A stretch of DNA of 64,000 bases from Leisingera caerulea DSM 24564 (GCF_000473325.1 NZ_KI421513.1:1924217-1988216), one strand, 5' to 3'; counted from the first letter of the stretch, positions 18,271 to 27,357 are shown. The notes: generated from the letters alone by a model not told the origin. Made by a program: numbers and translations.

Positions 18271-18912
18271 ATGCGCAAGATACTGGCACTGTTGAGTTTG
18301 CTGCTTTTTTCCGGCGCAGGCTGGGCCGAACCGCTGCGGATCACCGCTCTGGGCGACAGTCTGGTGCAGGGCTACGGGCTGCCGCAGGGCCAGGGACTGG
18401 TGCCGCAGCTGGAACGCTGGCTGAACGAAAACGGCGCCGAAGTGGAACTGCAAAACGCCGGGGTGTCCGGCGATACAACCGCGGGCGGGGCTGAGCGGGC
18501 GGAGTGGACATTGTCAGACAATCCGGACGGTCTGATCGTGCTTCTGGGCGGCAATGACCTGCTGCGCGGGCTGGCCCCGCAGGAGGCGCGCGCCAATCTG
18601 ACCCGCATTCTGGAGACGGCAGAGGCCAAGGGCATTGAAACCCTGCTGGTCGGCATGAAAGCCCCGCGCAACTACGGGCCGGAGTACAAACAGGCGTTTG
18701 ACGCGATCTACCCGGATCTGGCGGCAGAGTTCGGCGCGGTGCTGCATCCGGACGCTTTTGCGGGCATGGCTGCGGAGGCGGGCGGAGATCCTGCCGCGGC
18801 ACAAGCGCTCATGCAGGATGACGGTATCCACCCCAACGCCCGCGGCGTTGCGTTGAACGCCGCTGCCATCGGGCCGGCGGCGCTGCAGCTGATCGAGGCG
18901 ATCGGCGAGTGA
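18271..18912 (+). CDS. tesA: Periplasmic arylesterase/thioesterase I (GDSL family)
   Basis: A 213-residue SGNH hydrolase with a signal peptide (cleavage about residue 19, after GAGWA). Block I is ALGDSLVQGYGL with the catalytic serine, block III GGNDLLRG, and block V DGIHPNARG carries the catalytic Asp-His pair. The enzyme hydrolyses acyl esters and thioesters in the periplasm (TesA/ApeA/PldC type). The gene is divergent from ybbA-ybbP, a conserved neighbourhood. A terminator begins directly after the stop. Confidence 0.94.
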   Translation: MRKILALLSLLLFSGAGWAEPLRITALGDSLVQGYGLPQGQGLVPQLERWLNENGAEVELQNAGVSGDTTAGGAERAEWTLSDNPDGLIVLLGGNDLLRGLAPQEARANLTRILETAEAKGIETLLVGMKAPRNYGPEYKQAFDAIYPDLAAEFGAVLHPDAFAGMAAEAGGDPAAAQALMQDDGIHPNARGVALNAAAIGPAALQLIEAIGE

Positions 18913-18939
18913 AAACAGCCCCGTCAGTCAGGGCTGTTT
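18913..18939 (+). terminator. Terminator after tesA
   Basis: AAACAGCCC and GGGCTGTTT form a perfect 9-bp stem with a 9-nt loop right after the tesA stop codon. The A-rich/T-rich flanks allow it to act also on the convergent cold-shock gene ending at 18971. Confidence 0.8.
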
Positions 18940-18970
18940 GATATTCTCAAAGCAGATCGGAAGATCCGGA

Positions 18971-19180
18971 TCAGGAGACCAGCGCGATATCCACTGCGGA
19001 TTCACGGCCGTCGCGGCCTGCGCGCAGCTCATAGGTCACTTTCTGATTGTCCGCCAGGCCGGTCAGGCCGGAGCGCTCAACAGCGGAAATGTGGACAAAA
19101 ACGTCCTTGCCGCCTTCTTCGGGTGCAATAAAGCCGTAGCCTTTGGTGGTGTTGAACCATTTGACGGTGCCAGTGGCCAT
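18971..19180 (-). CDS. Cold-shock protein (CspA family)
   Basis: A 69-residue single cold-shock domain. RNP1 is present as KGYGFI and RNP2 as VFVHISAV, so it should bind single-stranded RNA or DNA and act as an RNA chaperone. AGGAGA precedes the ATG. The 207-bp upstream gap holds its promoter and probably a 5' leader, as is common for csp genes, but I see no distinctive leader element. Cold induction is not implied by sequence alone, since many alphaproteobacterial csp genes are constitutive. Confidence 0.95.
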   Translation of the reverse strand: MATGTVKWFNTTKGYGFIAPEEGGKDVFVHISAVERSGLTGLADNQKVTYELRAGRDGRESAVDIALVS

Positions 19181-19387
19181 CGTCGTCTTCTCCTAAGTCG
19201 TCACAGTTCTCTGCCCGCTTATGCGGCAGTCCGGCAAGGTTTGCAGATGGTCATGACCGCGCCGTGAAGGGTACAGTGATGGCATTCGCGTAACATCGCC
19301 GTGACAGAATTGAGTACGAATCCCCTCTCGTGCAAGAAAAATGCGTTGCCAGGCAGGGTTTCGCGGCAAAAACCCGCAGACCGGTGC

Positions 19388-19960
19388 CTAAAGCACCGTC
19401 ACAACCGTGCCCAACGGCACCCGTTCGTACAGGTCCACTACATGTTCGTTTAGCATCCGGATACAGCCGTTTGAGACCGAGTGCCCGATGGTCTGCGGCT
19501 GGTTTGTGCCGTGGATGCGGAAATAGGTGTCGACCCCGTTCTGGAACAGATAGAGCGCCCGCGCGCCCAGCGGATTGTCCGGCCCGCCCGGCTGGATATA
19601 CTCGTTGTCGATGAATTTCGCATAGGCCCGGGGGTCGCGTTCGATCATCTCGTCGGTGGGGCGCCAGGTGGGCCAGACCTTCTTGCGTTCGATCACCGCC
19701 TGGCCGGTGAACTCCAGCCCGGCCTTGCCGACACCGACGCCATAGCGGATCGCCTTGCGCGTGTCGGTCACGAAATACAGGTAGTAGGACCGCGGCAGCA
19801 CCAGGATCTGGCCCGGGGCGAAATCCTTTTTGATCCGTACCTCCTGCGGCACGGGATCAAAGACCACTGGGTCCTTTTTGCGGGCCAGGGCAGGCAGCGG
19901 CAGCAAAGAGGCCGCGGCAGCCGCGGTGCCCGTGCTCAGAATCTTCCGGCGTGAAATCAT
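19388..19960 (-). CDS. L,D-transpeptidase (YkuD family), Tat signal
   Basis: A 190-residue protein with a twin-arginine-type leader (MISRRKILSTGTAAAAASLL), followed by a YkuD catalytic domain. The active-site block HGTN...HSVSNGCIRM contains the nucleophilic cysteine and the conserved histidine. It should form 3-3 crosslinks in peptidoglycan or attach proteins to it in the periplasm (ErfK/YbiS type). ATG 19960 has GGGG at an 8-nt spacing; two in-frame alternative starts lie 6 and 27 bases upstream. The gene is monocistronic and divergent from the thioredoxin gene. Confidence 0.9.
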   Translation of the reverse strand: MISRRKILSTGTAAAAASLLPLPALARKKDPVVFDPVPQEVRIKKDFAPGQILVLPRSYYLYFVTDTRKAIRYGVGVGKAGLEFTGQAVIERKKVWPTWRPTDEMIERDPRAYAKFIDNEYIQPGGPDNPLGARALYLFQNGVDTYFRIHGTNQPQTIGHSVSNGCIRMLNEHVVDLYERVPLGTVVTVL

Positions 19961-20192
19961 GGCCATATCCCCGATTGTCTGTTGCAAGTCTTCTCATCTT
20001 CCGGCGGGAACAACGGCCGGTCAACGGCTTTCCGGACCCGGACCGGCAAGTGTTGCATGCAGCACTGCGACGAACCGCAAACAGCTGGCCGGCGGCCCCG
20101 GTGGCGCGCCTGTAATGGCCGCTGCAGCGGCCTTGCACGGCGGCGCGGGACGGCTATACCGGGGCCGTGCGACTGCTTGAGGAGGCGAACAC

Positions 20193-20618
20193 ATGGGAGC
20201 CAAGACGCTGACCTGCCTGTCCTGCGCCCAGCTGAACCGGGTGCCGCAGGACAAGCTGGGCCGCGGCCCGAAATGCGCCACCTGCGGCGCTCCGTTGCTG
20301 CCGGGCACGCCGGTGGAGGTCGATCCTGCCATCCTGCAGAAAGCGGTGCAGAACGACGACCTGCCGCTGGTGGCGGATTTCTGGGCGCCTTGGTGCGGGC
20401 CCTGCCGGTCCATGGCGCCGGAATTCGCCAAGGCGGCCAAGACGCTGGGCGTCACGGCCCGGCTGGTCAAGCTCAACACCCAGGACCATGCGTCCACCGG
20501 CGCCCGCTACCGGATCCGCGGCATTCCCACCCTGATTGCCTTTGAGCGCGGCAAGGAGAAAAAGCGCCAGGCAGGCGCCATGCGGCAGGGTCAGATCGTG
20601 GCCTGGCTCCGCAACTGA
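20193..20618 (+). CDS. trxC: Thioredoxin 2 with N-terminal zinc ribbon
   Basis: A 141-residue TrxC. The N-terminal zinc-binding domain has two CxxC pairs (CLSC and CATC), and the thioredoxin fold has the active site WCGPC and cis-proline loop RIRGIPTL. It reduces cytoplasmic disulfides and in other bacteria responds to oxidative stress. The gene has GGAGG before ATG 20193 and is divergent from the L,D-transpeptidase gene. The catalytic and zinc residues appear intact. Confidence 0.95.
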   Translation: MGAKTLTCLSCAQLNRVPQDKLGRGPKCATCGAPLLPGTPVEVDPAILQKAVQNDDLPLVADFWAPWCGPCRSMAPEFAKAAKTLGVTARLVKLNTQDHASTGARYRIRGIPTLIAFERGKEKKRQAGAMRQGQIVAWLRN

Positions 20619-20643
20619 GGCGCGGCTCTCCCGCTGCCGGCGG

Positions 20644-20895
20644 TCAGAACTGGCGCTGCCCCAATTCCTGCGGTTTATCCGGCGTCTTGCCGGTCTTTGC
20701 GCTGTGCCGGCCGCTGCCGGTTTTGCGGCGGCTTCTGCGCCAGGACAGGGGCGCGATCAGGACCAGCGCCAGGACCGCGGCGGTAAAGGGATAGACCACA
20801 ACTGCGAGCCAGACAGGCCAGCCGCCAAGGAAAACAGCAGCGAGCATCAGCCCCAAGCCGCCGATTGCGCCTATGACCGAACTCACCCAGGCCAT
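20644..20895 (-). CDS. Small two-helix membrane protein (paralogue A)
   Basis: An 83-residue protein starting MAWVSSVIG, with two hydrophobic segments (about 4-24 and 28-50) and a basic, serine/lysine-rich cytoplasmic tail. I recognise no family. ATG 20895 has GGGG seven bases upstream; a TTG 33 bases further out is unlikely. The next gene on the same strand (21063-21284) encodes a very similar two-helix protein that also starts MAW, so the two look like a tandem duplication. Confidence 0.6.
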   Translation of the reverse strand: MAWVSSVIGAIGGLGLMLAAVFLGGWPVWLAVVVYPFTAAVLALVLIAPLSWRRSRRKTGSGRHSAKTGKTPDKPQELGQRQF

Positions 20896-21062
20896 GATAT
20901 ATCCCCAATGCGCCTTGTTTTCTATCAAGGGTAGAAACGGGATTGCCCCGAAACAACTGCCTAAGAGACTAGGGCAGTTGCTTCATAAGGGAAGGATTTG
21001 GCATCCAGTTATGCCCTGAGTGATGAACCCGGGCTTCCGGTGCGCCCCGCCGCTGCGCCGGT

Positions 21063-21284
21063 TCAGGCAGCGGCTGCATCCGGCCGCCGGGTATCCGTCC
21101 AGGGGCCGGGTCCGGGCGGTTCGCTGCGCCAGTACAGCAGGGCAGTGGTCAGCAGCGTGACCGCTGTACCCGCGGCCGCATAGATCAGAAAGCTGGCCCA
21201 CAAAGCCATCCCTGCGGCGGCAAAGCTGATCACCGCGGCGCAAAGGCCCGCAACCATACCCAGAATGACACCTGCCCAGGCCAT
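21063..21284 (-). CDS. Small two-helix membrane protein (paralogue B)
   Basis: A 73-residue protein starting MAWAGVILGMVAG, with two membrane helices (about 3-24 and 28-50) and a short Pro/Arg-rich tail. It resembles the product of 20644-20895 in start, helix spacing and polar tail. GGGGG lies four bases before the ATG. No function is known. The two may have separate promoters, since 167 bp separate them. Confidence 0.55.
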   Translation of the reverse strand: MAWAGVILGMVAGLCAAVISFAAAGMALWASFLIYAAAGTAVTLLTTALLYWRSEPPGPGPWTDTRRPDAAAA

Positions 21285-21470
21285 GAAACCCCCGCAATTC
21301 CGTGCAGCCCGGCGCAAGCGGCCCGCTGCTTCTGCGCCCATCATCCGGCCAAGAGTGTTATCAAATCGTTAAAATCGCGACAGTGCTGACAAATCAGCAT
21401 AAAAACTAGGCGGGCGGGCACTGTTTCGAAGGTCGGGGCGGTTTTGCCGCGTAGATGCCCCTGGCCGGGC

Positions 21471-22307
21471 TCAGCCGTCTTTGAACTGATAACCAAACCG
21501 GTTGATAATCAAGCTCTCGCGTTCGGCGACGAGTTGGCGGGTCTCCGTATCGTAGAAATCCGATCTTTTTGCGGCGGCCGAGCGCGACGCGTTCATCGGC
21601 TTGCCCGCGCCAATCACAGAGTCAAGGGTTTCCGCCTTTGCCAGCTTGTGTTCGAGCATGACCGACCGGAAGTCGGCCGCAAGGGTCTCGGTATGCAGAA
21701 AACGGTCAATATAACAGTTCTCCTCGGCCCATTTCTCAAGAGCAGCGGGATCTCGCAGGCGTCCCGAATGCAGCGTTTTGCTGCCGGAACAATACAGATT
21801 GCAAAACCGGTAGCTGTACAGGCCGCTGCAGCAGTGAAGGCGCGATGAGTAATATGCACCGGACAGGACGGGAGCCAGCTTGGGATCCATCACTTTGCGA
21901 AGCCACGCTCGAAAAGCTTCGGGATTGTCCGGATCGGAATAAAGCTGCAGATTTGCCGTCCGGTCCTGGCGTGCCGCAGCGAGAAGGGCAGGGACGAACC
22001 CGGTTACCGCGCCGTACGGGTTTTGCGTGTAACCACGGCTCTTGAACGGCCGGAACCGGGTCAGAGCCAGGTACGGCCCCGACTTCCCCTTGCGTTTCAC
22101 TCCATAAGACCAGAGAGAAAGGTAGTAATCCCAAGGGTTCCGGATCGTCGCAAATTTCAGGATGCCACTTGAGACGATGGCCTCGTCCGGCTTCAGGTGG
22201 TGTTTCACCTGTCTCTGCGGAAATTTGAGCGCTTGCAGCCAGTTCAAAACAGAAACGCTACCCGTTTTGTTCAAGTCAACGTAAACGAACTCGTCGGATA
22301 GAAACAT
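21471..22307 (-). CDS. Sulfotransferase-family protein
   Basis: A 278-residue protein of the PAPS-dependent sulfotransferase superfamily (family 2-like). The 5'-phosphosulfate loop is seen as LNKTGSVSVLNWL near the N-terminus, and the 3'-phosphate region as TIRNPWDYYLSLWSYG at about residues 55-70. The C-terminal half is cysteine-rich around LHCCSGLYSYRFCNLYC, which is unusual. Such enzymes in marine bacteria modify polysaccharides or small metabolites; the acceptor is unknown. The gene is isolated and less GC-rich than its neighbours, which would fit acquisition by transfer, as is common for cell-surface modification genes. Confidence 0.8.
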   Translation of the reverse strand: MFLSDEFVYVDLNKTGSVSVLNWLQALKFPQRQVKHHLKPDEAIVSSGILKFATIRNPWDYYLSLWSYGVKRKGKSGPYLALTRFRPFKSRGYTQNPYGAVTGFVPALLAAARQDRTANLQLYSDPDNPEAFRAWLRKVMDPKLAPVLSGAYYSSRLHCCSGLYSYRFCNLYCSGSKTLHSGRLRDPAALEKWAEENCYIDRFLHTETLAADFRSVMLEHKLAKAETLDSVIGAGKPMNASRSAAAKRSDFYDTETRQLVAERESLIINRFGYQFKDG

Positions 22308-22669
22308 GAAAAAACCTCAATCTGGGGCGGCTGCTCGGTCTTGCGTGTCTCGTAATCCTCCTTAGTTTAGCGCCGCCGGGCAGACATGCCAGCCGCGCCT
22401 CGCTTACAGCTCTGCGTTTCGGTCCCGCGGGCATCTGAGTCCTGACGGCGGTTTGACGTCTCACAGTCCTGATCATGATTTCGCTGAACAGGATTTTTGC
22501 ACTTTTAGAGAATGGGAGCTGAACAAACGGGAGGCTGTGTTCAGCTTTTGCCTTCTTCGGGCGTGTCACACAGTGGCCCGGGCCCTGTGCTGTGCAGCGT
22601 AGTTCGCAAGCTAGGGTGTTTTTGTATCAAGCTAGCGAATTCTTCCAGCAGCAGGTACAGGCAGTCAAT
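22308..22669. other. Intergenic region, no gene seen
   Basis: A 362-bp gap between two leftward genes. It is relatively AT-rich and contains a short imperfect repeat of AATTCTTCC, but I see no gene, RNA structure or clear terminator. Confidence 0.5.
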
Positions 22670-23281
22670 TCAATAAGCTATGCAGAATTCTTCCGGATGG
22701 CCTTCAATATATTTTACCATTTGAAGTGCCAGGCCGGACACAAAGGTTTCGGCTTCCAAGCGTTGCCCGGTCGCGGACCGGAGCACTGCGTCTTTCATTT
22801 CGGTTTTGGCGCGTCTCAATGCTGAACGAAAGGCACTATTGCGCGCGTCCCCCGGAACCGTATCCAGCTGGCTAAGAATGGGGGCGATATCATTAGCAAC
22901 GCGCTCCACATCGTCAGCTAGTTCTTTTTGGTTGAGCTTCCTTAGGCAGGATCCAACGTCAGCTGACATGAAACCTGCATTGCCCATGAATTGCAGGAAG
23001 CCTCCGTTCAAGATCTGAGCGCGAAAGTACTCCAAGCAAAAGAAGAGCATCTGCCCTTCAGTCAGCAGACCTTTGGAAACCAGTTCCCCCAGCGTGTCCA
23101 GTTTGAAGGCTTCCAGTGCAGCCCAGATTTCTTCTGAGCCAAATTCCCCGAGAAGCCTGTTGTAGTAATCTTCGATCCTCAGGTCGGGGTCAGGTTCGGG
23201 AGACAGATAGTCTGCCTCCCGGATTTTTGGCTTCGGCAGGATCAATTGATTTCCCGCCGAAAGCCATTTCAGCCATTTCAC
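22670..23281 (-). CDS. DUF4375 (DMP19-like) domain protein coupled to ettA
   Basis: A 203-residue protein. Its central part ([19 protein letters not shown]) is the hallmark of the DUF4375/DMP19-like family, whose function is not established. I choose GTG at 23281 ([12 protein letters not shown]), which overlaps the ettA stop as GTGA. The reading frame upstream would run inside ettA and has no family similarity. The coupling implies cotranslation with the ribosome-associated EttA ATPase. Base composition is clearly lower in GC than ettA, so it may be a later addition to the unit. Confidence 0.78.
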   Translation of the reverse strand: MKWLKWLSAGNQLILPKPKIREADYLSPEPDPDLRIEDYYNRLLGEFGSEEIWAALEAFKLDTLGELVSKGLLTEGQMLFFCLEYFRAQILNGGFLQFMGNAGFMSADVGSCLRKLNQKELADDVERVANDIAPILSQLDTVPGDARNSAFRSALRRAKTEMKDAVLRSATGQRLEAETFVSGLALQMVKYIEGHPEEFCIAY

Positions 23282-24933
23282 CGCACAAACTTCTTGTGCT
23301 TCAACCGCTTGGGCTCCAGCGCGTCCGGACCCAGACGGCGCTTCTTGTCCTCTTCGTAGTCTTCGAAGTTGCCCTCGAACCACTCCACATGCGCGTCGCC
23401 CTCGAAGGCCAGGATGTGGGTACAGATCCGGTCGAGGAAGAAACGATCGTGCGAGATCACCACGGCGCAGCCGGCGAAATCGACCAGCGCGTCTTCCAGC
23501 GCCCGCAGGGTCTCCACGTCCAGGTCGTTGGTCGGTTCGTCGAGCAGCAGCACGTTGCCGCCCTCTTTGAGCAGACGCGCCATGTGAACCCGGTTGCGCT
23601 CACCGCCCGACAGCAGCGACAGTTTCTTCTGCTGGTCGCCGCCCTTGAAGTTGAAGGAGGAGCAATAGGCGCGGGAATTGACCTGCGCGTCGCCCAGCTC
23701 GATGATCTCGGCCCCGCCGGAGATTGCCTCCCACACGGTGTCATTGTCGTTCAGGTCATCGCGCGACTGGTCGACATAGGACAGTTTCACGGTGTCGCCG
23801 TATTCAACAGTGCCTTCGTCGGGCTGCTCCTGGCCGGTCAGCATCTTGAACAGGGTCGATTTACCGGCGCCGTTGGGGCCGATCACGCCGACAATGCCGC
23901 CCGGCGGCAGCGAGAAGTTCAGACCCTCGATTAGCTGCTTGTCGCCATAGTGCTTGGCGAGGCCGTTCACTTCGATCACTTTCGACCCCAGGCGCGGACC
24001 GTTCGGGATCACGATCTGGGCGCGGCCGACCTTTTCGCGTTCGGACTGGCTGGCCATCTCGTTATAGGCCTGGATACGCGCCTTGGATTTCGCCTGGCGG
24101 GCTTTCTGGCCCTGGCGCATCCACTCCAGCTCGCGCTCCAGCGTCTTCTGCTTGGCCTTGTCCTCGCGGGCTTCCTGCTCCAGCCGCTTGGCCTTCTGCT
24201 CCAGCCAGGCGGAATAGTTGCCCTCGTAAGGAATGCCGCGGCCGCGGTCGAGCTCCAGGATCCAGCCGGTAATGTCATCCAGGAAGTAACGGTCGTGGGT
24301 GACACACAGGATGGTGCCCTTGTAGTCGATCAGGTGCTGCTGAAGCCAAGCGATGGTCTCAGCGTCCAGGTGGTTGGTCGGTTCGTCAAGCAGCAGCATG
24401 TCGGGCGCTTCCAGCAAAAGCTTGCACAGCGCGACGCGGCGGCGCTCACCGCCCGACAGGTTGGCGGGCATCGCATCGTCCGGCGGGCAGCGCAGCGCCT
24501 CCATCGACACGTCCACCTGGCTGTCCAGATCCCACAGGTTCTGGGCGTCGATCTCGTCCTGCAGCTTGGCCATCTCCTCGGCGGTCTCGTCCGAGTAGTT
24601 CATCGCCAGCTCGTTGTAGCGGTCCAGGATGTCCTTCTTGGCCTGCACGCCCAGCATGACGTTTTCGCGCACGGTGAGGTTTTCCTCCAGCTGCGGCTCC
24701 TGCGGCAGGTAGCCGACCTTGGCGCCCTCAGCCGCCCAGGCCTCGCCGGTGTAGTCCTTGTCGAGGCCGGCCATGATCTTCATCAGGGTGGACTTACCGG
24801 CGCCGTTGACGCCGACCACACCGATCTTCACGCCGGGCAGGAAGGAAAGGTGGATGTTTTCAAAGCATTTCTTGCCACCCGGGTAGGTCTTGGAGACACC
24901 CTGCATGTGGTAGACGTACTGGTAGGAGGCCAT
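23278..24933 (-). CDS. ettA: Energy-dependent translational throttle ATPase EttA
   Basis: A 551-residue ABC-F protein. Two ABC domains carry Walker A motifs GVNGAGKST and GPNGAGKST, signatures [15 protein letters not shown] and [15 protein letters not shown], and Walker B motifs ending [11 protein letters not shown] and [12 protein letters not shown] positively charged coiled linker (about residues 240-310) and an arm insertion match EttA. It binds the ribosomal E site and gates the first peptide bond according to ATP/ADP. It is followed by a DUF4375 gene overlapping by GTGA. Confidence 0.96.
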   Translation of the reverse strand: MASYQYVYHMQGVSKTYPGGKKCFENIHLSFLPGVKIGVVGVNGAGKSTLMKIMAGLDKDYTGEAWAAEGAKVGYLPQEPQLEENLTVRENVMLGVQAKKDILDRYNELAMNYSDETAEEMAKLQDEIDAQNLWDLDSQVDVSMEALRCPPDDAMPANLSGGERRRVALCKLLLEAPDMLLLDEPTNHLDAETIAWLQQHLIDYKGTILCVTHDRYFLDDITGWILELDRGRGIPYEGNYSAWLEQKAKRLEQEAREDKAKQKTLERELEWMRQGQKARQAKSKARIQAYNEMASQSEREKVGRAQIVIPNGPRLGSKVIEVNGLAKHYGDKQLIEGLNFSLPPGGIVGVIGPNGAGKSTLFKMLTGQEQPDEGTVEYGDTVKLSYVDQSRDDLNDNDTVWEAISGGAEIIELGDAQVNSRAYCSSFNFKGGDQQKKLSLLSGGERNRVHMARLLKEGGNVLLLDEPTNDLDVETLRALEDALVDFAGCAVVISHDRFFLDRICTHILAFEGDAHVEWFEGNFEDYEEDKKRRLGPDALEPKRLKHKKFVR

Positions 24934-25279
24934 TTGATTGCTCCGTTAAGGGGGGAATTTGCTGGCGGGAGTGATAGCGGAAGGGCGCAGGCGGGGCAAT
25001 GAGGGATGCGGGGCCTGGCCGGGTCTGCCGCCGCACCGGCGCTTTCGGGCCGCCACGCCAGCCCGCCCTTGCCCGACTCACCCCTTCGGGCGCAAAGTGG
25101 GGGGCACCAGAAACATGAGGGCGCCCCGGATTGCCGTTTGCCGCGCCCAGACCTGAAAATGCCGCCGGAGTGCGGGCCGCGCCGGCCCCCGGTATCACAC
25201 CGGGCCGTTCCGGCCCGATGGCGGCGCAGACCTGAGCCAGAGCGGCCCGGGGCCCTTCACAGCACAGGAGGACCCCACG
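24934..25279. other. Divergent promoter region, no gene seen
   Basis: A 346-bp GC-rich gap between the divergent ettA and YbaK-type genes. It must hold both promoters. I see no clear operator, RNA element or short gene. Confidence 0.5.
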
Positions 25280-25747
25280 ATGATCGCCTCACGCCTGAAA
25301 CATCATCTCGAGGCACAGGGCCTGCCGTTCGGCACCGTCCGCCACCCCTACACCGCCACTGCGTCGGAATGCGCGGAATCGGCGCATGTGCCGGGGGACC
25401 ACCTGGCCAAGTCAGTGCTCATCCACATGGAGGAAGGCCCGGTTCTGGCCGTGGTGCCGTCCAACCAGACCGTTGACCTGCACGCGCTGCAAACGATGAT
25501 GGACCGCCGCCTTGGGCTGGCGCCGGAACATGAACTGAACCAGGTCTTTGACGACTGCGATCCGGGCGCGGCGCCCTGCGTCGGCGCGGCCTACCACGTG
25601 CCCACCGTCATCGACGACAGCCTGACCGGGCTCGACAAGGTCTGGTTCGAGGCCGGCGACCACAAGACGCTGATCGAAATGAAGGGCGACGATTTCGACA
25701 CCCTGATGAAGGACGCGAAGCACGGTTCCTTCTGCACGGTCCACTGA
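25280..25747 (+). CDS. YbaK/ProX-type aminoacyl-tRNA deacylase
   Basis: A 155-residue protein with the YbaK/EbsC fold. Segments SECAESAHVPGDHLAKSVLIH and VPTVIDDSLTGLDKVWFEAGDHKTLIEM are typical; the lysine in LAKSV corresponds to the conserved active-site lysine. Members hydrolyse mischarged aminoacyl-tRNAs (Cys-tRNA-Pro, Ala-tRNA-Pro and related). Which substrate this one clears cannot be read. CAGGAGG precedes ATG 25280. Confidence 0.85.
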   Translation: MIASRLKHHLEAQGLPFGTVRHPYTATASECAESAHVPGDHLAKSVLIHMEEGPVLAVVPSNQTVDLHALQTMMDRRLGLAPEHELNQVFDDCDPGAAPCVGAAYHVPTVIDDSLTGLDKVWFEAGDHKTLIEMKGDDFDTLMKDAKHGSFCTVH

Positions 25748-25822
25748 CGCGCCCGCCAGCGGCCCGCAATCCTGATCAACCGGCCAGCTGCCCCGATCCC
25801 CGGGGCGGCGCCTGCCGGTGCG

Positions 25823-26083
25823 TCAGAAATCGAACAGGTCTTCCAGGAAGTTCTTCTTGCTCTTTTTCTTGTACGGCTTGCTGTAGCGCGGGTCGTGATG
25901 CCCGCCGCGGTCCTCATGGCGCTGCGGCTGCGGCGCGGCCTGCGCGGGCTGGGCAGAGCGCTCGATGATCTTGTCCAGCTCGCCCCGGTCCAGCCAGACG
26001 CCGCGGCACTGCGGGCAATAGTCGATCTCCACCCCGGCGCGGTCGGCCATGACCAGAGTGGTTCCGTCAATCGGGCACTGCAT
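25823..26083 (-). CDS. TFIIB-type zinc-ribbon protein
   Basis: An 86-residue protein. The N-terminal zinc ribbon uses MQCPIDG and YCPQCRGVWLDRGELDK (zf-TFIIB-like family), then a His/Gln/Pro-rich linker and a lysine-rich tail ending NFLEDLFDF. One of the usual four cysteines is replaced by an aspartate (CPID). The family is widespread and has no firm function. ATG 26083 follows AAGGAG. Confidence 0.78.
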   Translation of the reverse strand: MQCPIDGTTLVMADRAGVEIDYCPQCRGVWLDRGELDKIIERSAQPAQAAPQPQRHEDRGGHHDPRYSKPYKKKSKKNFLEDLFDF

Positions 26084-26237
26084 ATTCTTCTCCTTGCTCA
26101 ACTCCTGCACTTCACGTGGGCAGTGCACCTGTGCTGCGCAAGACAAAGACAGCGCAAAAAACGCGGATCTTGCGGCTTTCCGCCCATTTCAGGATCGCTG
26201 ACGCATGGTAAGCTGCCCCCAAATCAAGGAGGCAAAG

Positions 26238-26837
26238 ATGAGCAGCAAGACCATCCAGGCGGGGGCTCTCGCCCTGATCCTCGTGGCGGCCCCGGCCTAT
26301 GCCAGGGGCGGAGAGGGCGGCGGCGGCGGAGACGGCGGCGGCGGCCAGAGCAGCGGGCTCAGCTCGCGAACCACGCGGGCGGTTGCCACCACATTGACCC
26401 GCGGTTTCGACCGCTGCGGCGAGCTGCCGCAAGTCTACAAATTCGACTGTTACCGCCACACCTACAAGCTGGCGGCGCAGAAGCTGGACAGCAACCAGTC
26501 CTATGCCGAAGCGGCGCGGGCGCTGGTGCTGGTCGAGGACACCCTGACGCGGGCCGTGAAGCAGAACCTTGACCCGGCGCAGAAACCGGTGCGCAAGGGG
26601 CTGAACTATTACCGGGCGGTCAAACCGGCCGCTGTGCCGCAGGTCAAGCGGCAGGCAGAGCGGGCGATGCAGCAGGCGGAAACGATCCTGCTGCGCTCGC
26701 CCGCGGACAAGAAGGTTCACTTTGCCCGCATCGCCGAGGCGGTGAATTCCAACAAGGTTTTGCTGCGCTCTGCGATGCTGCCCGGCGCCGCAATCCGGCT
26801 GGCCTGGCACCTCCTGAAAAAGGCGGTGCCCGCCTGA
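26238..26837 (+). CDS. Secreted glycine-rich protein of unknown function
   Basis: A 199-residue protein with a signal peptide (cleavage about residue 22, after APAYA), a glycine run (GGGGGDGGGG) and a helical, charged C-terminal domain with one cysteine pair (RCGELPQVYKFDCYRH). I do not recognise the family. It should be periplasmic. AGGAGG precedes ATG 26238. It lies between the zinc-ribbon gene and the convergent usp gene. Confidence 0.7.
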   Translation: MSSKTIQAGALALILVAAPAYARGGEGGGGGDGGGGQSSGLSSRTTRAVATTLTRGFDRCGELPQVYKFDCYRHTYKLAAQKLDSNQSYAEAARALVLVEDTLTRAVKQNLDPAQKPVRKGLNYYRAVKPAAVPQVKRQAERAMQQAETILLRSPADKKVHFARIAEAVNSNKVLLRSAMLPGAAIRLAWHLLKKAVPA

Positions 26838-26852
26838 TCCTGTGAACCCGCC

Positions 26853-27260
26853 TCAGCGCACCACATGCACCGCGCAGGCCGCGTGGCGCACCACATGGCC
26901 CGACGTCGATCCCCAGAGAAAGTCCTGCATCGACGGGCGGTGCGAGGCGAGGATGATCAGGTCCGGCTTGTTCTGCTCGGCCCAGTCCAGGATGGTGCGG
27001 CCGGAATGGCCCTCGATCAGCACGCCCTCGGCGTTGGGCAGGGACTGCGCCAGCCCGTCAAGCTCCGCCTGCAGCGCCTGGCGGGTGTCTTCCATGAAAT
27101 CCGCCGGGACATAGGAAATCGCATAGGCCGGGACCTGTTCGATCACATGCAGCAGCGTCACCTTGGCCCCCGGCGCCGAAAGCAGCCGCGCCACTTTCAG
27201 CGGCCCGGTCACGTCGCGCTCCGGATCAAAGGAAATCGGCACCAGAACATTATGATACAT
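26853..27260 (-). CDS. Universal stress protein (UspF/G-like)
   Basis: A 135-residue Usp domain. The C-terminal loop reads ASHRPSMQDFLWGSTSGHVVRHA, the UspF/UspG-like variant in which the first glycine of the classical ATP motif is replaced by the SHRP sequence. GGAGG lies seven bases before the ATG. A perfect palindrome containing an FnrL-type box lies 59 bp upstream, so induction under low oxygen is plausible. It is convergent with the glycine-rich secreted protein gene. Confidence 0.88.
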   Translation of the reverse strand: MYHNVLVPISFDPERDVTGPLKVARLLSAPGAKVTLLHVIEQVPAYAISYVPADFMEDTRQALQAELDGLAQSLPNAEGVLIEGHSGRTILDWAEQNKPDLIILASHRPSMQDFLWGSTSGHVVRHAACAVHVVR

Positions 27261-27314
27261 AGGTAGCCTCCATTGCTTGAAACCTGCCCCAGACTATCCA
27301 GGCCCCCGGCTTTC

Positions 27315-27336
27315 TGCCTTGACCCGGGTCAAGGCA
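27315..27336. promoter_or_regulatory. FnrL-type box in a perfect 22-bp palindrome
   Basis: TTGACCCGGGTCAA (27319-27332) matches TTGAYNNNNRTCAA and is extended to a perfect 22-bp palindrome by TGCC/GGCA flanks. It is 55-80 bp upstream of the usp start and 22 bp downstream of the monooxygenase gene. It could act as an Fnr site for usp, as a terminator hairpin for the upstream gene, or both; no T-tract follows. Confidence 0.55.
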
Positions 27337-27357
27337 GGCTGCGAGCCGGGCAGGGGG

